DNA of 64,000 nucleotides from CAYGDP01 sp964348665 (GTDB lineage Bacteria; Verrucomicrobiota; Verrucomicrobiia; Palsa-1439; CAYGDP01). Position numbers and translations under genes: made by a program. Positions within the stretch are counted from its first letter, which is position 1. Each line of letters opens with the position of its first letter. The stretch spans positions 69,205-133,204 of the forward strand of contig CAYGDP010000010.1 in NCBI GenBank assembly GCA_964348665.1, given 5' to 3'. A model generated the notes under the pieces. It searched no databases. It was not told where the DNA came from and saw nothing but the letters and a program-made list of their open reading frames with translations. Positions 57,633 to 64,000 of this stretch are shown here, piece by piece.

Positions 57633-59183
57633 TCATTGCGCTGTGGCGAGAAATTCCTCCGTTGCCACCTTGCCGAAGACTGGGATTTTCAGGTGCGCCA
57701 GCGCTTCCCCGCAAAGGAAGAGCGAGCCTGTGATCACGACGACCGCGTCTTTCTTTTTTGCGGCAGAAGCTTTCGCCAAATCCCACGCCGTCGCGAAATC
57801 GCCCGCGTCCGTGACGCTTTTTGCGAACGAACGACGATTCAGAGCACGCACCAGCTCGGCAGGATCAGCCGCGCGCTGGCTTTTGACCCGCACACAGAAA
57901 ATTTCTTCGGCCAACGGCGCAAGCGCCTGACAAATGCCGACATAATCCTTATCGCGGTTGATGCCGAGGATGAAAATCAGCGGTCGGGGAATATGTTCTT
58001 CAATAAAATCGTGAAGGGATATTGCTGCATCAACATTATGCGCCCCGTCTAAGAGGATGGCTGGCCGTGTCGCTATCGCTTCGAAATATTGAAGACGCGC
58101 AGGCCAATAGGTTTTTGCCAGTCCTTCTCGAACGTGATCGGGTGTGATCGTAAATTTGTCCAAGCATCGCTCAATCGTTGTAACGGCTAGCGCTGCATTA
58201 GTCAGTTGATTGACCCCATTAAGCGAAATTTTCAAAACGCCGCTGTTCTTTTGTAGACCATAGAGCAACACTTCTCCACCTGACAAACCCCAGCTGCAAC
58301 CTTCTTCCTCTATCTCGATGTAATTGGGACCTGGAGTGTCATAATCTCCACCTTGCCTGAGCGAGACCTGAAACAGGGGAGCGTTAGCCGCATTGCAATG
58401 CTGACGAATCACAGAAAGCGGTTTTGGCTTTTCTGGTTCGCCCTTTATGTCTGGTTTGACGATGTGCAAGCTAGTGTCGAATTCGCTTCCCTCCGCTTGG
58501 CAAATTTTTTCAAACACTCGGCGTGATTCCATATCTTTCTGAACCTCGCCGTATGATTTAAATTCTCCGGGATCATTCCATTCATCAACGGCGGTCACCA
58601 CTGGTACGCCTGGCTTGATGATGCCGCTCTTTTCTGCTGCTATCTTGTTTAGCGAGTCGCCGAGTTGTTGCGTATGATCCATCGCGATATTGGTGATGAC
58701 GGAGACGAGTGGGGTGACGATGTTGGTGGCGTCGAGGCGACCGCCGAGGCCTGTTTCCCAGATGACGATATCGGCATTTTGTTCGCGGAAATATTGCGCG
58801 GCCATCGCAGTAACGATCTCGAAGAAGGTCGGATGACTTTTAGTCTCCTTCTCGATCTGCTCGGCCAGTACACGGAGTTTCTTGATCAAACGCACGACAT
58901 CGTCATCGGGAATGCAGACGCCGTTGATTTGGATGCGTTCGCAAAAGCTGACTAGGTGCGGCGAGGTGTACATGGCTGTGCGATAACCAGCGACGCGGAA
59001 AATGGAGGCGAGCATAGCGCAGACCGAGCCTTTGCCATTGGTGCCCGCGACGTGGATGAAACGAAGCGATTCGTGCGGATTGCCCAGCAAAGCAAAAAGG
59101 CGGCGTGTGTTATCGAGGCCAAGCTTCACGCCAAAGCGTTGCAGGCCGTAGAGGTAAGAAAGGGTCTCGGTGTAAGTTCTCAT
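57633..59183 (-). CDS. folC: Folylpolyglutamate/dihydrofolate synthase with a central insertion
   Basis: A 516-residue Mur-ligase-like enzyme that adds glutamate to dihydropteroate/folates in the cytoplasm. The ATP-binding loop is GTNGKGS at 47-53; then TSPHLV, the E of WETGLGGRLDATN and NIAMDHTQQLG; the C-terminal domain starts near ILLDGAHNVDAA. Typical FolC is about 420-440 residues. Here about 65 extra residues (roughly 200-265) sit between VPVVTAVD and APLFQV, in DNA that looks AT-richer than the rest of the gene. ATG 59183 starts the usual RTYTETLSYLYGLQRFG. The upstream spacer is a family A repeat. Confidence 0.93.
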   Translation of the reverse strand: MRTYTETLSYLYGLQRFGVKLGLDNTRRLFALLGNPHESLRFIHVAGTNGKGSVCAMLASIFRVAGYRTAMYTSPHLVSFCERIQINGVCIPDDDVVRLIKKLRVLAEQIEKETKSHPTFFEIVTAMAAQYFREQNADIVIWETGLGGRLDATNIVTPLVSVITNIAMDHTQQLGDSLNKIAAEKSGIIKPGVPVVTAVDEWNDPGEFKSYGEVQKDMESRRVFEKICQAEGSEFDTSLHIVKPDIKGEPEKPKPLSVIRQHCNAANAPLFQVSLRQGGDYDTPGPNYIEIEEEGCSWGLSGGEVLLYGLQKNSGVLKISLNGVNQLTNAALAVTTIERCLDKFTITPDHVREGLAKTYWPARLQYFEAIATRPAILLDGAHNVDAAISLHDFIEEHIPRPLIFILGINRDKDYVGICQALAPLAEEIFCVRVKSQRAADPAELVRALNRRSFAKSVTDAGDFATAWDLAKASAAKKKDAVVVITGSLFLCGEALAHLKIPVFGKVATEEFLATAQ

Positions 59184-59194
59184 GGTGCGCGACG

Positions 59195-59370
59195 TGAAAA
59201 CTTCAAGCCTCAAACTCTCCGCCAAACGGCGTGGCGAGACCTCGTCCGCCATAGCGGACGGGCAAACTTCAGGGAAACTTCAAACTCCAACAGTAGTATC
59301 GCTGTCCTCTGCGCTGAAGCTTGAGGCTTGAGGCTTCCCTGACGTTTTAGGCTTGAAGTTTGAATTTTCA
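59195..59370. repeat. Family A repeat with inverted ends filling the accD-folC spacer
   Basis: It starts GTGAAAACTTCAAGCCTCAA and ends GGCTTGAAGTTTGAATTTTC, so the two ends mirror each other. Inside are a GTCCGCC-ATA-GCGGAC hairpin (about 59245-59260) and GAAGCTTGAGGCTTGAGGCT. It occupies nearly the whole spacer upstream of folC and downstream of accD. Confidence 0.7.
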
Positions 59371-59378
59371 CGCTGCCG

Positions 59379-60233
59379 TCACTTCTTCGCGCCGCCACAC
59401 AAATAATCCAGCAGCTTCGTCAGCGTTTGTTTCATTTGCTTGCGAGGGACGATCACATCAATAAAGCCGTGGTCGAGGAGAAACTCGGCGGTCTGAAAAC
59501 CTTCCGGTAGGGCGCTTTGCGTTGTTTCTTTGATCACGCGCGGGCCAGCGAACCCGACGAGCGCTTTTGGTTCGGCCACGATGACATCACCAAGGCTGGC
59601 ATAGCTGGCCATAACACCTGCGGTAGTCGGGTGGGTGAGGACGGAGATGTAAGGGACATTCTTTTGCGCGTGGAGGGCGAGTGCGCCGCTGGTCTTGGCC
59701 ATTTGCATGAGCGAGAGCATTCCCTCGTACATCCGCGCGCCGCCGCTGGCGCTGATGATGATGAGCGGGAGTTTTTTGTCGGTGGCGTGCTCGATGAGCC
59801 GGGTAAGTTTTTCGCCCACGACGCTGCCCATACTGCCACCCATGAAATTAAAATCCATGACGCCGAGCGCGATGGCATGGTCGCCAAGTTTCGCGGTGCC
59901 AGTGATGACCGCGTCGCGCAAACCGGTCTTGCGGGAATCGGCACGGAGTTTGTCGGGGTAAGCGGCGACGCCGGTAAACTGCAGAACGTCCACGCTGACG
60001 AGGTCGCCGTCGCGCTCCTCGAAGCTGTTGGGATCGACGAGTGACGCGATGCGCTCGCGCGCGCCGAGTGGGAAATGATAATTGCATTTGGAACAGACCT
60101 TGAGATTTTCCTCAAGCTGCCCCTGGGTGATCATTTCGCCGCAGGATTTGCATTTGGCAAAAAGACCCGCGGGTATTTCGGTTTTCCCTTCTTCGCCCGT
60201 GGGCGCCTTGGGTTTTCGATAGACAACAGCCAT
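59379..60233 (-). CDS. accD: Acetyl-CoA carboxylase carboxyltransferase subunit beta
   Basis: A 284-residue AccD, the beta subunit of the carboxyltransferase that makes malonyl-CoA in fatty-acid synthesis with AccA. The N-terminal zinc ribbon has C28, C31, C47 and C50 (CKSCGEM ... CSKCNYHF). The crotonase-like core shows FMGGSMGSVVGEKLTRL, SASGGARMYEGMLSLMQM and PTTAGVMASYASLGD, all typical. The length is normal. It lies downstream of comF on the same strand, with a 132-bp spacer that contains a long dyad; the repeat-filled spacer separates it from folC, its neighbour in many bacteria. Confidence 0.97.
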   Translation of the reverse strand: MAVVYRKPKAPTGEEGKTEIPAGLFAKCKSCGEMITQGQLEENLKVCSKCNYHFPLGARERIASLVDPNSFEERDGDLVSVDVLQFTGVAAYPDKLRADSRKTGLRDAVITGTAKLGDHAIALGVMDFNFMGGSMGSVVGEKLTRLIEHATDKKLPLIIISASGGARMYEGMLSLMQMAKTSGALALHAQKNVPYISVLTHPTTAGVMASYASLGDVIVAEPKALVGFAGPRVIKETTQSALPEGFQTAEFLLDHGFIDVIVPRKQMKQTLTKLLDYLCGGAKK

Positions 60234-60309
60234 GCGCGGAAGAATAGCAAGCAGTCACGGAAAGCGCAAGCCGTCACCGGCTACTAACAGGCATTCTGCG
60301 AGTTCAGAG

Positions 60310-60351
60310 ATTCGTTTTTTAATGTTACAGCTGTAACACATAGAAACGAAT
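60310..60351. promoter_or_regulatory. Nested palindrome upstream of accD, candidate operator
   Basis: A perfect 16-bp dyad TGTTACAG/CTGTAACA (60323-60338) is enclosed by 8-bp arms ATTCGTTT (60310-60317) and AAACGAAT (60344-60351) that share exactly the same symmetry axis. The bases between inner and outer arms do not pair. It is about 77 bp upstream of the accD start and 15 bp beyond the comF stop. No T run follows, so an operator for a dimeric repressor is more likely than a terminator. Confidence 0.5.
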
Positions 60352-60365
60352 GGCGGACAACGATG

Positions 60366-61082
60366 TTATCCGTGCGCGACGGCGAGGGCGATGACCAGCT
60401 CGGCGCCAGCCTTTTTGAGCACGCGCGCGCATTCGCTCGTGGTTGCGCCCGTCGTGTAGACGTCGTCCACAAGAGCGATGCCACGACCCCGGATGACATC
60501 GGTGTCCCGGACGGCAAACGCGCCATAGACGTTTCGTTCGCGTTCGCCGCGGTCGAGCCGCGTTTGGGTGCGCGTGTCGCGAACCCGGCGCAGGGAGCGC
60601 GAAATCAACCGCTTCTGGAATCGTCGCGCCAGATGTTCGGCGATGAGCTGTGCCTGATTGAATTCGCGTTCCCGTTCCCGGCGCGGGAACAGCGGGACGG
60701 GCACGATCGCTCCAACATCATCCCAGCGCACCCGTTCTTCGGAGGCGTCGCCGAGCCATTGGGCGAGATGTTGGTCGAGCCAGACATGTCGGCGATATTT
60801 CAAATTGTGAATGCACTCGCGCGCGATACCTTCGGCGCGGGTGGCGCAGACGGCGGTCTCGAAATGGAGCTTGATGCCGGCGCAATGGAAACATTCAAAC
60901 TCCGTCGTGATCTCCCCTGGAAACGGCGCGCCGCAGCGTTTGCAAAACGGCGGTCGGATGTATTTCACGCCGGATTCGCAGGCCTCGCAAATCCATCCCC
61001 GGCGAGTTTCCGGGATCGGCACGGCGCAGAGAGAACAATTGTGCGGATACAATATCCCGAGCGTCGTTTCAATGAGTTTCAT
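60366..61082 (-). CDS. ComF family protein (phosphoribosyltransferase-like)
   Basis: A 239-residue ComF protein. The N-terminal zinc module has cysteines in CSLC (16-19), CEAC (32-35), CKRC (47-50) and CFHC (64-67); the C-terminal part is a type I phosphoribosyltransferase fold with GIALVDDVYTTGATTSECAR as the PRPP motif. ComF proteins help in DNA uptake during natural transformation, probably on the cytoplasmic side. The start is ATG 61082, which overlaps the end of the CPBP gene by 14 bp. No other competence gene is in the window. Confidence 0.92.
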   Translation of the reverse strand: MKLIETTLGILYPHNCSLCAVPIPETRRGWICEACESGVKYIRPPFCKRCGAPFPGEITTEFECFHCAGIKLHFETAVCATRAEGIARECIHNLKYRRHVWLDQHLAQWLGDASEERVRWDDVGAIVPVPLFPRREREREFNQAQLIAEHLARRFQKRLISRSLRRVRDTRTQTRLDRGERERNVYGAFAVRDTDVIRGRGIALVDDVYTTGATTSECARVLKKAGAELVIALAVAHG

Positions 61083-61947
61083 GATGATTGGACGCGGAGG
61101 GTTGCGCCGGGTCAGTTGTGCCGGACGATTTCGTGGTCCAAATGACGAACCCGAAAGTGACGAGCAAAATGGGGGTTTCGATCCATGTCTGACCGCCTCG
61201 ACCGCAGGTGGCGGCGACCCAGGCGGCGTGAAGACCGATCGGCATGGCGAGCGATCGCGTTTTCCAAAATGCCCATCCGAGAATGGCGCCGACAATGAGC
61301 AAGTTGATGAAACGGGGCAGAAAATCGGGATCCTGGAACGACGCAAAACAATTTGGCAACATCTCGAACCCGCTGAATGCATGAATGTCTTTGACCAGCA
61401 ACTTGGACTCGGGCTTGAGAAAATGGACAGCCGAGAAAAACACGCTTAGCGAAGTAATCGCCACAGCGGGCGACAAAACACGCAGAAGCGCGCCGAGCAG
61501 CACGCCGCGGAAGAGGGTTTCTTCGAGAAGAGCGACGATGGTGCCGCTGGCCAGACGTTTTTCCGGCGACCAATTCCCGAATGGATTGGGCCGCTCTTCG
61601 TTGAGCAACAACATCCCCGCGGCGAGCGATGAAGTGGCGGCGAGCGCCACACCCAGAAGAAGTTGATGGGCAAACAGTCGATTTTTGCCCCAGCCGGCGT
61701 CCTGCCACGATCGCACCGCGAGCGCGCGAAGCAACGGCCAAAGACCGATCATCGCAACGATCTGAATGCTGCGGTCGAAATAGCGGCGGAATTTTGTATT
61801 GGGTTTCCATGGCAACCACGACACGTGTTGCACGAGCCATTCGCCCGTCCACGCCACCCACGGCGCAAGCAACACTCCGACTCCCACGACGACAATGAAG
61901 TAAATCGCCAGCGACGAAAGTGTTTTGGCGCGCGAAGCAGAGTCCAC
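61069..61947 (-). CDS. CPBP family intramembrane metalloprotease
   Basis: A 292-residue membrane protein with about seven to eight hydrophobic helices. The CPBP/Abi catalytic motifs are present: EETLFRG near 142-148 (glutamates), FSAVHFL near 170-176 (histidine) and a later GLHAAWV (histidine) in the final helices. These glutamate-type intramembrane proteases cut membrane-bound substrates or process prenylated or secreted peptides; the substrate is unknown. Its end overlaps comF by 14 bp, so the two are cotranscribed. It is divergent from the creatininase gene with 100 bp between. Confidence 0.88.
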   Translation of the reverse strand: MDSASRAKTLSSLAIYFIVVVGVGVLLAPWVAWTGEWLVQHVSWLPWKPNTKFRRYFDRSIQIVAMIGLWPLLRALAVRSWQDAGWGKNRLFAHQLLLGVALAATSSLAAGMLLLNEERPNPFGNWSPEKRLASGTIVALLEETLFRGVLLGALLRVLSPAVAITSLSVFFSAVHFLKPESKLLVKDIHAFSGFEMLPNCFASFQDPDFLPRFINLLIVGAILGWAFWKTRSLAMPIGLHAAWVAATCGRGGQTWIETPILLVTFGFVIWTTKSSGTTDPAQPSASNHHETH

Positions 61948-62047
61948 GCCGCCACGCTATCCGCCGCGACGACCGCAAGCAAGCGTGAACTCTTGTCTGC
62001 CGTGTCAGGCTTCCGTTTGAGGCGCCTTTGGAGTAGGATGTGGCGCG

Positions 62048-62809
62048 ATGAAACTCGCGGAAATGTCGTGGCCAGAGGTGGCAAAACTGGATCGCAACAC
62101 AGTCATTCTATATCCCATCGCCGCGCTGGAACAACATAGCCGGCATTTGCCGTTCTTCACCGATTCGATTCTCTGCGGCGCAGTGGCGGATCGGGTCGAA
62201 ATCCGTCTCTCCAACGATGTGCTGTTGCTCCCCGTGCAATGGCTGGGCGCGTCGGCGCATCACCTCGGGATGGCCGGTTCGCTCAGCGCCGAACTGGACA
62301 CGCACGCGCGTCTCATCGCCGAACCGCTGCGTTGTCTGTTGCAACACGGCTTCACACGCGTGCTCGTGCTCAACGGTCATGGCGGAAACATTGACACCTA
62401 TCATCTGGCACTGCGCCAACTTGCCTTGGAATATCCCGGCGCAAAACTCTGCGGCGCGAGCTATTGGGAACTTGCCGAATCAGAAATTGCCGCGCTCCTC
62501 CAAGGCCCGCGCAAATCGGTCGGGCACGCCTGCGAAATGGAAACCTCGATGATCATGGCATTGCGTCCGGAACTGGTTCGACGAAAGGAAATCGCGAACG
62601 ACTTGCAACCCGAATCGGCCGCGCTCCGGGGTGTCTATATCCCACTCGACATGAAACGGCAGACCCGGCACGGCGGGATCGGGTATGCGGAATCTGCGAG
62701 TGAAAAAACAGGGCGCGCATTGATGGAGGCAATCGTGACGCGGGTGGTGGAGACGGTGAGAGAGATTCGAAAATCGAGGAGGACGACGAGGACAAATGGA
62801 AAGCGATGA
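62048..62809 (+). CDS. Creatininase family protein
   Basis: A 253-residue metal-dependent amidohydrolase of the creatininase family. The metal ligands are visible: ALEQHSRHLP (E28, H30), D39 in FFTDS, H111 in LNGHGGN and glutamates in CEMETSM (163-165). Members cleave cyclic amides or formamides; many unnamed environmental members occur beside sugar or enolase-superfamily enzymes. Creatinine itself is unlikely as substrate in this organism. The gene overlaps the next one by ATGA, so the two products probably act in one pathway. Confidence 0.88.
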   Translation: MKLAEMSWPEVAKLDRNTVILYPIAALEQHSRHLPFFTDSILCGAVADRVEIRLSNDVLLLPVQWLGASAHHLGMAGSLSAELDTHARLIAEPLRCLLQHGFTRVLVLNGHGGNIDTYHLALRQLALEYPGAKLCGASYWELAESEIAALLQGPRKSVGHACEMETSMIMALRPELVRRKEIANDLQPESAALRGVYIPLDMKRQTRHGGIGYAESASEKTGRALMEAIVTRVVETVREIRKSRRTTRTNGKR

Positions 62810-63873
62810 AGATTACCAAGATTGACGTGTGGAAGGTCGTGGTTCCGACCAAACGCGGGACTGTCAACGACCCCGAATATCCCGATGACGTGCTCGATAC
62901 GTTCGGCAAAGCGCCCAAGCACATCGTTCGCGTTCACACCAATGAAGGAGTCGAAGGAATTGGCGAGACGGCGCGGTTCACCCCACGCGACCACGTGGAT
63001 GCCTGTGTGCGCGCGTTACTCGGGAAAGACCCGACGAAATTCGACCTCGCGGCGATGCCGCATCCGCGCAATCAGGCGTACGATTGTTTCGAGTCGGCGA
63101 TGCTCGATATCCTCGGCAAAGTTCTGGGCACACCGGTTTGTCGGTTGCTCGGAGGCAGGATGCGCGACCGCGTGAAGTGCGATTATTGGACGGGGATGCG
63201 CACACCGAAGAATCTCGCGCGATACGCCGCCGAGGGACAGCGACGCGGCTGGCGCGGCATCAAAATCAAATGCAAACTCGAACAACCAAACGTCGAACGG
63301 CTGCGCGCCGTGGCGAAAGCCTGCGGCACAGAGTTTAAAGTGACCGTTGACCCAAACGAGCGTTTCTACACGCCCGCGCAAGCGATTGAATTGGCGTCTC
63401 GCCTCCATGAAATTGGCAATGTCGAAGTGTTCGAAGATCCGACGCCGAAAGTTGGGCGGGTGGATTGGTACGTCCACATGCGCGCCAAGATGCCGGTCCC
63501 CGTCGCGATGCACCTGGGCGATCCAAAGTTTCTTTGGAACGCTCTGTGCGCGGGCGCCATGGATTATCTCAACAGCTCGCCCCCGTCGTCCGCGGCTTGG
63601 ATGGAAATGTCGCATCTTGCCCACAACGCGGGCGTGCCCTGTTGGCACGGCAGTGGCGTGGACCTCGGCATCCTGGAACATCTGTACGTTCACCGGTGCG
63701 CCGCCGCGCCCAATGCAACACAAGCCAGTGACATCTTCGGCGAACTCGTCCGCGAAAACGATTTGATCAAAAACCCGATCCTTTTCAAAGACGGCCACGC
63801 CCTCGTGCCGCCGGAAGCGGGCCTGGGATGCGAATTGGACCTGAACGCAATCGCAAAATATGCGGTGAAGTAG
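62806..63873 (+). CDS. Mandelate racemase/muconate-lactonising enzyme family protein
   Basis: A 355-residue enolase-superfamily enzyme. The N-terminal capping domain (1-110) is followed by the barrel with the catalytic lysines in IKIKCK (K153, K155), metal ligands VTVDPNERF (D182) and EVFEDPTP (E210), and a histidine-containing WHGSGVDLG near 280-288 in the position of the second base. The superfamily members abstract a proton next to a carboxylate: racemases, lactonisers and acid-sugar dehydratases. An acid-sugar dehydratase role would suit this glycan-degrading genome but is not shown. Coupled by ATGA to the creatininase gene. Confidence 0.88.
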   Translation: MKITKIDVWKVVVPTKRGTVNDPEYPDDVLDTFGKAPKHIVRVHTNEGVEGIGETARFTPRDHVDACVRALLGKDPTKFDLAAMPHPRNQAYDCFESAMLDILGKVLGTPVCRLLGGRMRDRVKCDYWTGMRTPKNLARYAAEGQRRGWRGIKIKCKLEQPNVERLRAVAKACGTEFKVTVDPNERFYTPAQAIELASRLHEIGNVEVFEDPTPKVGRVDWYVHMRAKMPVPVAMHLGDPKFLWNALCAGAMDYLNSSPPSSAAWMEMSHLAHNAGVPCWHGSGVDLGILEHLYVHRCAAAPNATQASDIFGELVRENDLIKNPILFKDGHALVPPEAGLGCELDLNAIAKYAVK

Positions 63874-63879
63874 ACAGTC

Positions 63880-64000
63880 TTACGCATCTTTTATGAGCTT
63901 CAAAGTTTCATCAGCAGTAATTTCCCCGTTCGCCGCCTTTATGAACGTGACCTTGCCCCATTGGTTGGACAGTATATAACATTAAACTTGGCCATGGGTT
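63880..64000 (-). pseudogene. Possible C-terminal fragment of a minus-strand gene (weak)
   Basis: On the minus strand, a frame ending TAA at 63880-63882 reads NQWGKVTFIKAANGEITADE and then TLKLIKDA, which looks like a genuine protein C-terminus. The frame is closed by a stop after about 33 codons with no start codon, while neighbouring frames are also broken. It may be a degraded gene or a chance reading; the window edge prevents a decision. Confidence 0.2.

Overview
The window looks like a Verrucomicrobiota chromosome (Limisphaerales/Pedosphaera-like), GC-rich. The taxon is inferred from gene content: many type I sulfatases, a Planctomycete-type cytochrome/DUF1549/DUF1553 protein paired with a DUF1501 protein, a CE15 esterase, secreted Gfo/Idh/MocA and PQQ-propeller proteins, and very many short dispersed repeats. 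No rRNA or phylogenetic marker was available to test it.

Layout. 1-7.2 kb: end of a serpin gene, a DUF374 acyltransferase coupled to an MsbA-like exporter, a ClpX-like ATPase without zinc finger, a small secreted protein, a glucose-dehydrogenase-like enzyme and divergent purB. 7.2-11.9 kb: a visibly AT-richer, translationally coupled four-gene defence/modification cassette (GHKL ATPase with C-terminal nuclease, C5 cytosine methyltransferase, Vsr, HNH endonuclease). It lies between purB and 550 bp of repeats next to tRNA-Val(UAC). 12.5-22.1 kb: two small unknown genes, a CehA/McbA-like metallohydrolase, then mutL, rnc, xerD and a sigma-54 response regulator/small membrane protein/histidine kinase operon. 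22.2-45.6 kb: about 23 kb on the minus strand devoted to secreted polysaccharide breakdown: seven sulfatases, SGNH hydrolase, sialate O-acetylesterase, CE15 esterase, LamG protein, PQQ-like propeller, Tat-exported oxidoreductase and the DUF1553/DUF1501 pair. 45.7-50.1 kb: a small TPR protein and an unusual coupled operon of a TPR-AAA+ ATPase and two TPR-membrane paralogues. 50.2-64 kb: recQ, HAD phosphatase, an RND efflux pair, folC, accD, comF, a CPBP protease, a creatininase-family/enolase-superfamily pair and a low-confidence fragment at the edge.

The most striking non-gene signal is at least seven families of short repeats, many of them hairpins. They fill almost every spacer around mutL-rnc-xerD, and several sit in frame inside genes: in the MutL linker, between the AAA+ and DNA-binding domains of the response regulator, inside the PQQ propeller, and at the junction after the signal peptide of two sulfatases. 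In one sulfatase and in the PQQ protein the repeat itself encodes most of the signal peptide. The three leads most worth following are these repeat-derived protein segments, the GHKL-nuclease/methyltransferase/Vsr/HNH cassette and the TPR-AAA+/TPR-membrane operon.
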